Positions 34,855-43,706 of a stretch of 64,000 nucleotides of DNA are shown here, in pieces. Numbering within the stretch: the first letter of the stretch is position 1; each line of letters starts with the position of its first letter. The stretch is taken from assembly GCF_013282215.1 (NCBI RefSeq), contig NZ_CP048103.1, positions 1,612,001-1,676,000 of the forward strand. Direction: 5' to 3'. The DNA comes from Kroppenstedtia eburnea (GTDB lineage: Bacteria > Bacillota > Bacilli > Thermoactinomycetales > DSM-45169). The notes beneath the pieces were generated by a model. The model made no database searches. It saw only the letters and a program-made list of their open reading frames with translations, and was not told where the DNA came from. A program made the translations under genes and the position numbers.

Positions 34855-35673
34855 GTGGCCAAGGAACGGTTGGATCTCATTCTCGTCAACAAAGGATATT
34901 TTCCCACCCGTCAACAGGCGCAACGGGCGGTTATGGCGGGACTGGTCCGGGTGGATGGGGAACGGGCGGACAAACCGGGCACTAGGATCCCTCCCGAGGC
35001 GACAGTGGAGGTTGCGGGACCGGAACATCCCTATGTGAGCCGGGGAGGGCTCAAGCTGGAGCAGGCTCTGAAGGTGTTTCAGCTGGATCTCGGTGGTCGG
35101 GTGGTGCTGGATGTCGGGGCGTCCACCGGAGGTTTCACCGATTGCGCCCTTCAAAACGGGGCGGTCAAGGTGTATGCCGTGGATGTGGGGTATGGGCAAT
35201 TGGCCTGGAAGTTGCGTCAGGATCCGCGGGTGGTGGTGATGGAGCGAACCAATTTCCGTCATATGAGACCGGCGGATTTGCCCGGGGAGACGGCCGATTT
35301 TGCGACGGTGGACGTCTCCTTTATCTCCTTGTCCCTGATCCTGCCCCCGCTGAAAGATTTGCTGAAAATGCCGGGGGATGTGGTGGCCTTGGTGAAGCCG
35401 CAGTTTGAGGCAGGCAGGGAACAGGTGGGTCGCAAAGGAATTGTCAGGGATCCCCGGATTCACCGAAAGGTGCTCGCCCGCTTTGCGGAGACGGCAACGG
35501 CGGCGGGATTCTCCCTCAAAGGATTGGCCCCTTCCCCGATCACCGGCAGCGGGGGGAATATTGAGTTTCTCAGCTGGTTGCAACGAAGTCCGCTGGAAAA
35601 CCCCCTTCTCCCGCCGGATCTGGAAAACCTGATCGGGGAAACCGTGGAGGAAGCTCATTCCCACCGGGATTGA
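34855..35673 (+). CDS. TlyA-family rRNA 2'-O-methyltransferase (YqxC type)
   Basis: A 272-residue protein with an N-terminal S4 RNA-binding domain (ERLDLILVNKGYFPTRQQAQ, residues 3-22) and a Rossmann methyltransferase of the FtsJ type with VVLDVGASTGGFTDC near residue 83, TVDVSFISL and LVKPQFE supplying the Lys-Asp-Lys-type catalytic set. TlyA methylates 16S and 23S rRNA ribose and its loss gives capreomycin resistance in mycobacteria. GTG start 12 bases after dxs with GAGGAGGACGGATC. Confidence 0.92.
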   Translation: MAKERLDLILVNKGYFPTRQQAQRAVMAGLVRVDGERADKPGTRIPPEATVEVAGPEHPYVSRGGLKLEQALKVFQLDLGGRVVLDVGASTGGFTDCALQNGAVKVYAVDVGYGQLAWKLRQDPRVVVMERTNFRHMRPADLPGETADFATVDVSFISLSLILPPLKDLLKMPGDVVALVKPQFEAGREQVGRKGIVRDPRIHRKVLARFAETATAAGFSLKGLAPSPITGSGGNIEFLSWLQRSPLENPLLPPDLENLIGETVEEAHSHRD

Positions 35674-35729
35674 GCGTATGACAGGATTTCCCGTTCCAGG
35701 GTTGAATAAGTAGAAAAGGGGGGATTCCG

Positions 35730-36248
35730 TTGTTGAGACCCGGTGATGCTGTTGTCCTTTTTCTGCTTATGGTCCTGGTTTTCTGGCTGTTGTTCCGGTC
35801 GTGGCGGAAAATGAGGATCCGTCCGTTGGTTTTGGAGTCCCAACAGCCGGTGCAGGGGAAGATTCCCGATTGGCTGGAACGGGAAGGTTATGAGGTGGTT
35901 GCGGCCAAACAGCGGTTGCCTCTTTGGATCCAGGTCGGGGGGGACCAATATGAAAGCCGGCTGTACGCGGATTACGTGGCTCTGGAAGGCGAAGAGGCCT
36001 ACGTGGTCATCCTGGCCAAAGCCAAAAGGGCTCTCCGGCTGTCCGGCGCGGCGATTCGTGACCGATTTCTCGGCCATGTTCTCGCCTTTCAAGCTGCCGG
36101 TATCTTATATGTTGACCCTGTTCAGGGCACCTTGAAAAAGATCACCTTTGAGATCCAGGGAGTGCGGACGCCGGGGAGACGGCGGGGGTTCACCTCCCAT
36201 CTCATCATGATGGTTCTGGGAGCTTTGATCGCAATTCTGGTCCGATAA
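35730..36248 (+). CDS. hypothetical protein with two terminal membrane segments
   Basis: A 172-residue protein. A hydrophobic N-terminus (VVLFLLMVLVFWLLF, residues 8-22) and a hydrophobic C-terminus (HLIMMVLGALIAILV) flank a soluble domain containing VQGKIPDWLEREGYEVV and DYVALEGEEAYVVILAKAKR. No family was recognised. The TTG start follows AAAAGGGGGGATTCCG. It lies between the tlyA-type gene and nadK on the same strand. Confidence 0.65.
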   Translation: MLRPGDAVVLFLLMVLVFWLLFRSWRKMRIRPLVLESQQPVQGKIPDWLEREGYEVVAAKQRLPLWIQVGGDQYESRLYADYVALEGEEAYVVILAKAKRALRLSGAAIRDRFLGHVLAFQAAGILYVDPVQGTLKKITFEIQGVRTPGRRRGFTSHLIMMVLGALIAILVR

Positions 36249-36279
36249 ACCCATCGGGACGGATGGAGGTGGAGTCGAT

Positions 36280-37164
36280 TTGAAGAGGTTCGGGATTCTG
36301 GTGAACAAGGGGAAACCAAAGGCGAGGGTGGTGCTGAAGGAGCTGGTGCTCCTCCTGGAGGAACGAGGGGTGGAGGTGTGGCTGGAACCCGAAATCGCTC
36401 AAAGCATCGAACGCCCCGATCTGTCCTTGGCGGTGGATCGTTTTCCGGATGTGGTGGAGATTGTGTTCGTATTGGGCGGGGACGGAACATTGCTCGGTGT
36501 GGCACGACGGTTTGCCGATTCCGACATCCCGATCCTGGGATTCAATCTTGGCAATCTCGGGTTTCTGTCAGAGGCGGAACCGGACAGCCTCTCCACTGCT
36601 GTCGATCGAATCCTGTCCGGAGATTATTACATAGAAGAACGATTGATGTTGGATGCGGAAGTGGTCAGGGACGGGAAAGTGTTGGAGAGAAGCGTTGCTC
36701 TCAATGATGTGGGGATTGCGAAGGGATCCTTCAGCAGGATGATCACAGGGACGGTCTATATGGACGGTGTATATTTGGGCACCTACTCGGGGGATGGGCT
36801 GATCGTATCCACTCCGACGGGATCGACGGCCTATTCCCTCTCCTGTGGGGGTCCGATCGTCTGGCCCGGAGTCCAGTGCATCCTCCTGACCCCGATCTGT
36901 CCTCATACACTGACGGCCAGGCCAATGGTTCTTCCGGCGGACAGTACCTTGGAAATCCGGGTCAGTGCCACTCACCGGGATCTCGGAGTCACCATCGACG
37001 GACAGCTCGGTTATCGCCTGAAAGTGGATGATGTGATCCGGGTGGCGAAATCCCGGCATTTCACCCCTCTGATCAAATGGGAAGAAAGAGATTTCTTTGA
37101 AGTGGTTCGAAAAAAGTTGCAGGGTGAACAGGATGAAGGTGAAAGGCTGGAGGGCAGGATATGA
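36280..37164 (+). CDS. nadK: NAD kinase
   Basis: Phosphorylates NAD to NADP. The 294-residue protein has the GGDGT phosphate-binding motif near residue 66, ALNDVGIAKG near residue 144 and VSTPTGSTAYSLSCGG near residue 174, the full kinase signature set. The TTG start has ATGGAGGTGGAGTCGA upstream. Its end overlaps argR by four bases. The tlyA-nadK-recN neighbourhood is also seen in mycobacteria. Confidence 0.95.
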   Translation: MKRFGILVNKGKPKARVVLKELVLLLEERGVEVWLEPEIAQSIERPDLSLAVDRFPDVVEIVFVLGGDGTLLGVARRFADSDIPILGFNLGNLGFLSEAEPDSLSTAVDRILSGDYYIEERLMLDAEVVRDGKVLERSVALNDVGIAKGSFSRMITGTVYMDGVYLGTYSGDGLIVSTPTGSTAYSLSCGGPIVWPGVQCILLTPICPHTLTARPMVLPADSTLEIRVSATHRDLGVTIDGQLGYRLKVDDVIRVAKSRHFTPLIKWEERDFFEVVRKKLQGEQDEGERLEGRI

Positions 37165-37607
37165 AGGCACAGCGGCACATCAAAATTCGTGAAATCATCA
37201 CCCATCGGGATGTGGAAACACAGGAGGATCTGGTGGCCGAGTTGAAAAAAGCGGGGTACAATGTAACCCAGGCGACCGTATCCAGAGATATCAAAGAGTT
37301 GCATTTGGTGAAAGTCCCGACCAATAATGGGTCATATAAATATTCCCTGCCGGCGGACAACCGTTTCAATCCCCAGCAAAAGCTGAGGCGCATGTTGACA
37401 GAAGCCTTTGTGGGAATTGATCTGAGTGAAAATCTGATCGTGATGAGAACCATGCCCGGCAATGCCCACGCCATCGCCGTCCTGATCGACCACCTCGCAT
37501 GGCCCGACATCCTGGGAACGATCGCCGGGGATGACACCATCATGTTGATCTGTCGGGATCGGGAGCAGGCTCCCCACATCAAGAACCGTTTCATTGAAAT
37601 GTTGTAG
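37161..37607 (+). CDS. argR: arginine repressor
   Basis: A 148-residue ArgR/AhrC protein that represses arginine biosynthesis and activates catabolism. The N-terminal winged helix contains QATVSRDIKELHLVKV (residues 39-54), and the C-terminal hexamer domain has the arginine-binding GTIAGDDTIMLICRD near residue 121. ATGA overlap with nadK. In B. subtilis ahrC precedes recN in the same way. Confidence 0.95.
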   Translation: MKAQRHIKIREIITHRDVETQEDLVAELKKAGYNVTQATVSRDIKELHLVKVPTNNGSYKYSLPADNRFNPQQKLRRMLTEAFVGIDLSENLIVMRTMPGNAHAIAVLIDHLAWPDILGTIAGDDTIMLICRDREQAPHIKNRFIEML

Positions 37608-37620
37608 GAGTGGATGACTG

Positions 37621-39315
37621 ATGCTGCGGGAAATCTCCATCCGTGATTTTGCGATCATCGAACAGGTGCATGTCACCTTCGACAACGGATTTCATGTATT
37701 GACAGGTGAGACGGGGGCAGGAAAATCCATCCTGTTTGATGCTCTCAGCCTGGTGACCGGTGGCCGGGGTTCAACCGACTTCATCAGACATCATGCCAAA
37801 AAAGCCATGGTTGAAGCCCTGTTTGAACTCGGGGAAAGCCACCCGGTCCGGCCGGTGCTGTCCGAGTTGGGTTTGGAGCCGGAAGACCCTCATCTTCTGA
37901 TTCGGCGGGAGATCTCAAGCTCGGGGAAGAGCACTTGTCGAATCAACGGGCAGATGGTCACTTTGGCGATGTTGAAACAAGTGGGAACCCACCTGGTGGA
38001 GATTCATGGGCAACATGAGCATCAGAAGTTGTTGCAGGTGGAAGAGCACTTGAGATGGTTGGATGCTTTCGGGGGCGCCCCGCTGAAAAAACGTTTACAG
38101 GCGTACCAGGAGATCTATCGGGAATACCGGGACGTGGTAAACCAGCTGGAGCGAATCGATGCCGATGAAAAAGAGGTCAGCCGCCGCATCGATATGTTAA
38201 CCTTTCAAAGGGATGAGATCGCCGCCGCCCGTCTGGAAGCCGGTGAGGATGAAGTGCTTGAACAGGAGCACAACCGGCTGGCTCATGCGGAGCGTCTGAT
38301 GCAGAATGCCGCCGACTCTTACGAAGCCTTATACGGGGAAAACCGGGGGGCGGAAAGTATCAACCGTGCGGTTCGGGATCTGGAGGAGATCGTCCCCTAT
38401 GATGAATCCCTGAGCGGCGTGCTGGAATTGATCCAATCCGCCTATTACCAGGTGGAAGAAGCGGCCCGGCAGTTGGGAAGATACCGGGACGAACTGGAAT
38501 TTGATCCCGCCCGCCTCGCCCAAGTGGAGGAACGGTTACGTTTGGTCGATGACCTGAAACGGAAATACGGGGAAACGGTACATGAGATTCTCGCATACGG
38601 GAAACGTGTGGAAGCTGAGCTGGAAAAGTTGGAACACCGGGACGAACGAAAGGCGGAACTGGAAGCAAAGCGAGATCAGTTGATCACCCGGTTGACTGAG
38701 CAAGCGGAAGAGTTGAGCACCTTGCGGCGGACTGCGGCCACGGAATTGGAAGGGTTGGTGGAGTTGCAGTTATCGGATCTCAATATGAAGGGCACCCGAT
38801 TTTCCGTTGCCTTTCATCAAACAGATGCATCTGATTTTACTCCTCACGGAATCGATCAGGTGGAATTTCTGATCTCCCCCAACCCGGGTGAACCCCTTCG
38901 CCCCTTGGTGAAAATCGCCTCCGGGGGTGAGCTTTCCCGGATCATGCTGGCGATGCAGAGCATCTTCTCGAAAGTGGAAGGTGCGGCGGATACATTGATC
39001 TTTGATGAGGTGGATACAGGGGTCAGCGGGAGAGCCGCACAGGCGATCGCCGAAAAAATTGCGCGACTCGCCCGCAATTGCCAGGTATTGTGCGTGACTC
39101 ATCTGCCCCAGGTGGCTTGCATGGCGGATGTCCATTTCCAGATTTTCAAAGAAACCCTCGGGGAATCCACCCGCACCCGGGTCAAACTGTTGACCGAAGA
39201 GGGGCGGACGATGGAACTGGCACGGATGCTCGGGGGCGTGGAAGTGACGGACACGACCAAAAATCATGCGTTGGAGATGCTCCGTCTGGCGGAACAAACC
39301 AAAAAAGCGATATGA
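37621..39315 (+). CDS. recN: DNA repair protein RecN
   Basis: An SMC-like ATPase acting early at double-strand breaks. The 564-residue protein has the Walker A loop GETGAGKSILFDALSL near residue 29, two coiled-coil arms around residues 150-360, the signature SGGELSRIMLA near residue 434 and the Walker B DEVDTGVSG near residue 462. GTAGGAGTGGATGACTG is upstream of the ATG. Confidence 0.97.
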   Translation: MLREISIRDFAIIEQVHVTFDNGFHVLTGETGAGKSILFDALSLVTGGRGSTDFIRHHAKKAMVEALFELGESHPVRPVLSELGLEPEDPHLLIRREISSSGKSTCRINGQMVTLAMLKQVGTHLVEIHGQHEHQKLLQVEEHLRWLDAFGGAPLKKRLQAYQEIYREYRDVVNQLERIDADEKEVSRRIDMLTFQRDEIAAARLEAGEDEVLEQEHNRLAHAERLMQNAADSYEALYGENRGAESINRAVRDLEEIVPYDESLSGVLELIQSAYYQVEEAARQLGRYRDELEFDPARLAQVEERLRLVDDLKRKYGETVHEILAYGKRVEAELEKLEHRDERKAELEAKRDQLITRLTEQAEELSTLRRTAATELEGLVELQLSDLNMKGTRFSVAFHQTDASDFTPHGIDQVEFLISPNPGEPLRPLVKIASGGELSRIMLAMQSIFSKVEGAADTLIFDEVDTGVSGRAAQAIAEKIARLARNCQVLCVTHLPQVACMADVHFQIFKETLGESTRTRVKLLTEEGRTMELARMLGGVEVTDTTKNHALEMLRLAEQTKKAI

Positions 39316-39324
39316 TCGAGCAGG

Positions 39325-39350
39325 ATCCCTCCAAATCAGGAGGGATTTTT
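39325..39350 (+). terminator. terminator of recN
   Basis: ATCCCTCC pairs with GGAGGGAT around AAATCA and continues into a T-run. Confidence 0.85.
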
Positions 39351-39472
39351 CAATTGGAAGTCGGTTGAGGAATCATTTGCGTAACATAAAAGGAAGCAGG
39401 GCGCGGCAAACTGACAAATACGATGGGAACATCGAGGTGGAGGTGTAGGCAGGAAGCAGGAGAGTGAGATGT

Positions 39473-40870
39473 GTGGGGCACAGAAAAAAATATACGAAGT
39501 GGGCAGGCGTGCTTTTGGTTTTGTTGTTGATCCTGGGGGGAGTGAGTACACCTTTTCGCCAATTTATGGCTCTTCCCGCGGAAATGCGACTGTTTACAGG
39601 AAGTCCGAAGCAGCTTCACCTGACCCTTCCCGCATCGGCCACCGTTTCCATCGCCGATCCCGATGTGTTGGCAGTAAACGGCGCCCGGCAAAATCCGGTT
39701 CGTGTGAACCTGAATCAACCGTTGACGTTGATGTCCAAACAATTGGGGCAAACACAGCTCACTTTGCACCTGTTTGGCAAGGTCCCTTTAAAGCGGATGA
39801 TGGTGCGTGTGTTGCCGGAGATCCGGGTGATTCCCGGAGGGCAATCGATCGGGGTGAAACTGGCCTCGGACGGGGTTTTGGTTGTCGGACATCACTTGGT
39901 GGGAAGCTCCCGTCCTTCCCCCGGGGAAAAGGCGGATATCCGGGTGGGGGATTACATTGTGGAAATGGATGGACACCCGGTGAATGAAGTGAATCAAGTG
40001 GCGCAGATGGTGGAAAAAGCAGGGGATGAAAAGCGGTCGGTCAAAACAGTCATCCGCCGGGGGCATCAACGAAAGACGGTGTCGTTGCAACCGGAACTGG
40101 ATCGGAAAGAAAACGCATTCCGAATCGGCTTGTACGTGCGGGACTCGGCAGCCGGTGTGGGTACGTTAACATTTTTTGATCCCGGCAAAGGGGTTTACGG
40201 GGCTCTGGGACATGTGATCACCGATATGGATACCCGCCAACCGATTCAGGTGGGGGGCGGAAAAGTGGTCCACTCCAATGTCACGTCCATTGAGAAGGGA
40301 CAGACGGGGGACCCGGGAGAAAAAAGGGCCATCTTTTTCCGTGAAAATCAGGTGTTGGGATCGATCACCCGCAATACGCAGTTCGGTATTTTTGGGAAAA
40401 TGGACCAAAATCCGACCTCGGGATTGTATGAACAGGCGATTCCCGTGGGTTTGTCGGAGGAGGTCAAAGAAGGCCCCGCTGAAATCCTGACAGTGGTGGA
40501 AGGGCAAAAGGTGGAACGATACAACATTGAAATTGTCCATCGGATTCATCAAAAATTTCCTGCCACCAAAGGAATGATCATCAAGGTGACCGATCCCCGA
40601 TTATTGAAAAAAACCGGTGGAATTGTGCAGGGGATGAGTGGGAGCCCGATTATTCAACAGGGGAAATTGGTGGGTGCGGTCACCCATGTATTCGTCAACG
40701 ACCCCACATCGGGTTACGGTACCTATATCGAGTGGATGCTGAAGGATGCAGGCGTATTGGAAAAAACGGGTCTCCATGACGGAGCCCGTTTTTTTTATAA
40801 AGAATTCCCTGCAACAGGAAATTTCAAAGGGGAAGGAAGGAATGACCGGTTTTTTGTCGAAGCCATGTAG
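39473..40870 (+). CDS. spoIVB: SpoIVB serine peptidase (S55)
   Basis: Secreted from the forespore; cleaves SpoIVFA and so triggers pro-sigma-K processing. The 465-residue protein has an N-terminal membrane anchor (about residues 8-25), a PDZ domain (about 125-200) with the [13 protein letters not shown] core, and the S55 peptidase with GALGHVITD (catalytic His near residue 245) and GMSGSPII (Ser near residue 388). The GTG at 39473 is better spaced from AGGAGAG than the one at 39464. About 35 residues after [11 protein letters not shown] extend beyond the usual SpoIVB end and read through a terminator-like hairpin. Confidence 0.92.
   Translation: MGHRKKYTKWAGVLLVLLLILGGVSTPFRQFMALPAEMRLFTGSPKQLHLTLPASATVSIADPDVLAVNGARQNPVRVNLNQPLTLMSKQLGQTQLTLHLFGKVPLKRMMVRVLPEIRVIPGGQSIGVKLASDGVLVVGHHLVGSSRPSPGEKADIRVGDYIVEMDGHPVNEVNQVAQMVEKAGDEKRSVKTVIRRGHQRKTVSLQPELDRKENAFRIGLYVRDSAAGVGTLTFFDPGKGVYGALGHVITDMDTRQPIQVGGGKVVHSNVTSIEKGQTGDPGEKRAIFFRENQVLGSITRNTQFGIFGKMDQNPTSGLYEQAIPVGLSEEVKEGPAEILTVVEGQKVERYNIEIVHRIHQKFPATKGMIIKVTDPRLLKKTGGIVQGMSGSPIIQQGKLVGAVTHVFVNDPTSGYGTYIEWMLKDAGVLEKTGLHDGARFFYKEFPATGNFKGEGRNDRFFVEAM
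40761..40796 (+). terminator. terminator-like hairpin inside the 3' end of the spoIVB frame
   Basis: ACGGG and CTCC (one bulged T) pair with GGAG and CCCGT around ATGAC, flanked by A6 and T8 runs. By form it is a good intrinsic terminator, yet the spoIVB frame continues through it to 40870. Confidence 0.7.
40838..40861 (+). promoter_or_regulatory. candidate sigma-H promoter and 0A box of spo0A
   Basis: AGGAATG (40838-40844) and GTCGAAG (40856-40862) are 11 bp apart, resembling a sigma-H promoter (AGGAWWW, RnnGAAT). The sequence TTTGTCGAA at 40853-40861 is a perfect match to the Spo0A binding box. Spo0A autoregulation through sigma-H is known in B. subtilis. Confidence 0.55.
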
Positions 40871-40914
40871 TAAAGCGACAAGGACGATTTTCACAGAGAA
40901 GGAGGGGGCCGGTT

Positions 40915-41691
40915 TTGGATAAGATGCGTGTGATACTGGCTGATGACAACCGCGAGTTTGCGGATCTTCTGAGGGAACATCTGGACCTTCAGGATGATAT
41001 CGAAGTCACCGGCGTCGCTTATAATGGAAACGAAGTGATCGAATTGCTGGAGAAAGAGAAGCCGGATGTGTTGGTCCTGGATATTATCATGCCCCATCTG
41101 GACGGTCTCGGGGTTTTGGAGAAACTGAATGGACGGCCGGAACCCATGCCGAAAATCATCATGCTGACGGCATTCGGTCAGGAAAATATTACACAGCGGG
41201 CCGTGGAGTTGGGGGCGGCATACTATATCCTGAAGCCCTTTGACATGGATGTGCTGACGGACCGGATCCGGCAGATGCAGGGGCGCCCGGTCACATCCAC
41301 CCAGGGGAATGCCGTGGCTGCGACAGGTGGACGGTCGGACAATCTGGACGCTCACATCACCAGTGTGATTCACGAAATCGGTGTTCCCGCTCATATCAAA
41401 GGTTATCTGTATCTTCGGGAAGCGATCACCATGGTCTATAATGAAGTGGAACTGCTGGGGGCGATCACGAAAACTTTGTACCCCCGGATCGCGGAAAAAT
41501 ACAACACCACTCCAAGTCGGGTCGAGCGGGCGATCCGCCATGCCATCGAGGTGGCCTGGAGCCGGGGAAACATGGATTCCATCCGCAAGCTCTTCGGATA
41601 CACGATCAATGTCAGCAAAGCGAAGCCCACCAACTCTGAATTTATCGCCATGGTGGCGGATAAATTGAGGATTGAACATAAAGTGGGGTGA
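40915..41691 (+). CDS. spo0A: sporulation master regulator Spo0A
   Basis: Response regulator that commits cells to sporulation. The 258-residue protein has a receiver domain with the acidic pair Asp10-Asp11, phosphorylated Asp56 in [13 protein letters not shown], Thr in MLTAFG and Lys in ILKPFD. The C-terminal domain binds 0A boxes through the helix [18 protein letters not shown] near residue 205 and ends with the sigma-contact region. The TTG start follows GGAGGGGGCCGG; an ATG three codons later is the alternative. Order recN-spoIVB-spo0A as in B. subtilis. Confidence 0.98.
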   Translation: MDKMRVILADDNREFADLLREHLDLQDDIEVTGVAYNGNEVIELLEKEKPDVLVLDIIMPHLDGLGVLEKLNGRPEPMPKIIMLTAFGQENITQRAVELGAAYYILKPFDMDVLTDRIRQMQGRPVTSTQGNAVAATGGRSDNLDAHITSVIHEIGVPAHIKGYLYLREAITMVYNEVELLGAITKTLYPRIAEKYNTTPSRVERAIRHAIEVAWSRGNMDSIRKLFGYTINVSKAKPTNSEFIAMVADKLRIEHKVG

Positions 41692-41712
41692 ATGATCGGA
41701 AAATGGATGGAG

Positions 41713-41739
41713 ACGGTATGCTCTGCATGCCGTTTTTTT
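41713..41739 (+). terminator. terminator of spo0A
   Basis: ACGGTATGC pairs with GCATGCCGT (one G-T) around TCT, followed by a seven-T run. Confidence 0.85.
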
Positions 41740-41890
41740 ATTTTGCATTTTTTTTGCGACTCCCGCCGGGGCCCAGGTGAATTCAGTCGAGAAGGCGGGT
41801 CGGCCCCGTAAAGGAGAATTCAGGGTATGAAGCGGGAAGAACTCTTACATAATATAAACAGTCAACTGGAGACAAAGGAGCCCGTTTTCG

Positions 41891-43066
41891 ATGCTGTTTT
41901 CTCATGGATTACCGGTCCGCAAACGGGTTTGTCATGGATCTGCAGCGGTGGACCGTCAGACCAAACGGTTGATACACCGGGTCCGTCCCGGTCAGATTGC
42001 TGTAATCAATCATCGGGATCTGGATGAAGTGGCTGCGGAGGGTCTGATTAAGAAGAAGGTGGGCGGGGTGGTGAATGCCGCCCCCTCCATCGGAGGAACC
42101 TATCCTGCCCGGGGAGCGGGTTTATTGCTTGAGGCCGGGATTCCTTTGCTCGAAGATACGGGGAGTGAAGTCCTGGAGAAGATCGAGGAGGGAGATGGAC
42201 TCTGTATCCACCGGGACCGTCTGTACCATAAGCAGGCGGGAACTTGGGTGGAGGTGGCCCGGGGTCGTCGCCTGGATCGTACCCGTTGGCAACAGAAGGT
42301 GGAAGAGGCGACAGATCATCTGGATGAGACGCTGGAATCCTTTGTGGCCAACACCCTCGATTATGCCCACCGGGAACGTTTCCTCATCAGCCGACAGTTG
42401 CCCATTCCTTCCCTGATCACGAAGATGCAGGGAAGAGATGTGGTGATTGTGGTGAGAGGCGGAGGCTATGAACGGGACTTACGAATGTTGCGCCCTTATC
42501 TGCGAGAGGCGAATCCGGTGTTGGTGGGTGTGGATGGGGGTGCCGACGCTTTATTGGAATGCGGTTTTCGTCCGGATTTGATCCTGGGGGACATGGATTC
42601 GGTCTCGGATCAGGCCCTTCTAGCCGGCTCCGAGCTGGTGGTGCATGCCTATCCCGATGGACGGGCCCCGGGGTTGAAAAGGGTGGAGAGGCTGGGGTTG
42701 GCGGCTCATCTGATTCCCTGTCCCGGAACAAGCGAAGACGTGGCCATGTTGATGGCTGACCAGGAAGGGGCACGGCTCATCGTGGCCGTCGGTTCCCACT
42801 CCCATGTCATCGATTTTCTGGAGAAGGGGCGGAGAGGAATGTCCAGCACGTTGCTGACCCGAATCAAAGTGGGTCCCAAACTGGTGGATGCCAGAGGGGT
42901 TCATCGGCTGTACAGCGGGAGCAAAAAGCTTCCGATCAGAGAGGTTGCAGGGTTGATCGTTGCCTCCGCTTTCCCGATTTTGGCTTTGACGACAGTAAAC
43001 CCGCGCTTGTTTTATATGGCCAAACTGATGTGGTTAAACGTCAAAATCTTATTTTCCTGGGTGTGA
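41891..43066 (+). CDS. steA: SteA-like cytokinetic ring protein
   Basis: A 391-residue protein matching the SteA family, formerly labelled thiamine pyrophosphokinase-like. The N-terminal half has the family start VDRQTKRLIHRVRPGQIAVI and VVNAAPSIGGTYPARG. The middle has the pyrophosphokinase-like VGVDGGADALLECGFRPDLILGD core split near residues 213-235, then GDMDSVSD. A C-terminal hydrophobic tail (about residues 355-390) suggests membrane contact. In Corynebacterium SteA works with SteB in cell separation. AAAGGAGCCCGTTTTCG precedes the ATG. First gene of a four-gene unit. Confidence 0.85.
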   Translation: MLFSHGLPVRKRVCHGSAAVDRQTKRLIHRVRPGQIAVINHRDLDEVAAEGLIKKKVGGVVNAAPSIGGTYPARGAGLLLEAGIPLLEDTGSEVLEKIEEGDGLCIHRDRLYHKQAGTWVEVARGRRLDRTRWQQKVEEATDHLDETLESFVANTLDYAHRERFLISRQLPIPSLITKMQGRDVVIVVRGGGYERDLRMLRPYLREANPVLVGVDGGADALLECGFRPDLILGDMDSVSDQALLAGSELVVHAYPDGRAPGLKRVERLGLAAHLIPCPGTSEDVAMLMADQEGARLIVAVGSHSHVIDFLEKGRRGMSSTLLTRIKVGPKLVDARGVHRLYSGSKKLPIREVAGLIVASAFPILALTTVNPRLFYMAKLMWLNVKILFSWV

Positions 43067-43070
43067 TGCC

Positions 43071-43706
43071 ATGATTTCGAGCCGTACCCTCCTCCATACT
43101 CTGATCGCGGTTTTTCTCTCCCTCGGAGTGGGGATCCTTCTCGGAGGAACCGGCGGCCACTCCTGGTTGGAACAACGGGAGGGGGTCCTGCTGGACAATC
43201 TGGAACAGAGGATGGATCAACTTTCACAGGAGCAGGACCGTCTCCGGAAAGATCTGCAGGGGCGGGAGGAAAACCTGGAACGTCTCCGCGGACAAAATCG
43301 GATTCTGCTGCGGGAGGCTGTCAAAGGTCGGTTAAAGGATCGCCTGGTTCTCGTGTTCGGAGGATCGGACCGGGAAGCGCGCCGGTTGGGAGAGGCCATC
43401 CGGGCGGCGGGAGGGGCGATCGCCCGTCCATCGGCGTTTCCAAGTTTACCGGATCGCTTTGACGCCATCGTTCTGTTGCCGGATTCCGCCGAAAATCCCC
43501 AAATGATCCGGGATGTTCGGATGAGTTACTCCGGACCGGTGCTGATCCAGCGCCGGGGGGAGGAAACTTCCCGCCCGGTGTTCGGGATGGATGAGGACCG
43601 ATCCTTCTCCCTTCCCGGTCCCTATACGGGGGAGTCCCTGCAAACCTTTGAATGGATCCAATTGATTCAGGATGCAACCAACAGAGGAAAAGAGGCATCA
43701 TCATGA
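43071..43706 (+). CDS. steB: SteB/MctB-like membrane protein
   Basis: A 211-residue protein of the MctB (DUF3186, copper transporter) family. One N-terminal membrane helix (about residues 8-27) is followed by a coiled coil (about 35-85, LEQRMDQLSQEQDRLRKDL) and a small extracytoplasmic alpha/beta domain with RLVLVFGGSD-like and FDAIVLLPDS strands. Mycobacterial MctB is linked to copper levels, corynebacterial SteB to septal peptidoglycan hydrolase activation. It lies four bases after steA and overlaps the next start by ATGA. Confidence 0.82.
   Translation: MISSRTLLHTLIAVFLSLGVGILLGGTGGHSWLEQREGVLLDNLEQRMDQLSQEQDRLRKDLQGREENLERLRGQNRILLREAVKGRLKDRLVLVFGGSDREARRLGEAIRAAGGAIARPSAFPSLPDRFDAIVLLPDSAENPQMIRDVRMSYSGPVLIQRRGEETSRPVFGMDEDRSFSLPGPYTGESLQTFEWIQLIQDATNRGKEASS

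Noticed and set aside
41827-42027. Small frame starting MKREELLHNINSQ with AAAGGAG upstream, overlapping the steA start
   Set aside because: The ribosome site is decent, but after about 35 codons the frame only shadows steA. A short upstream leader peptide cannot be excluded, yet nothing else supports it.
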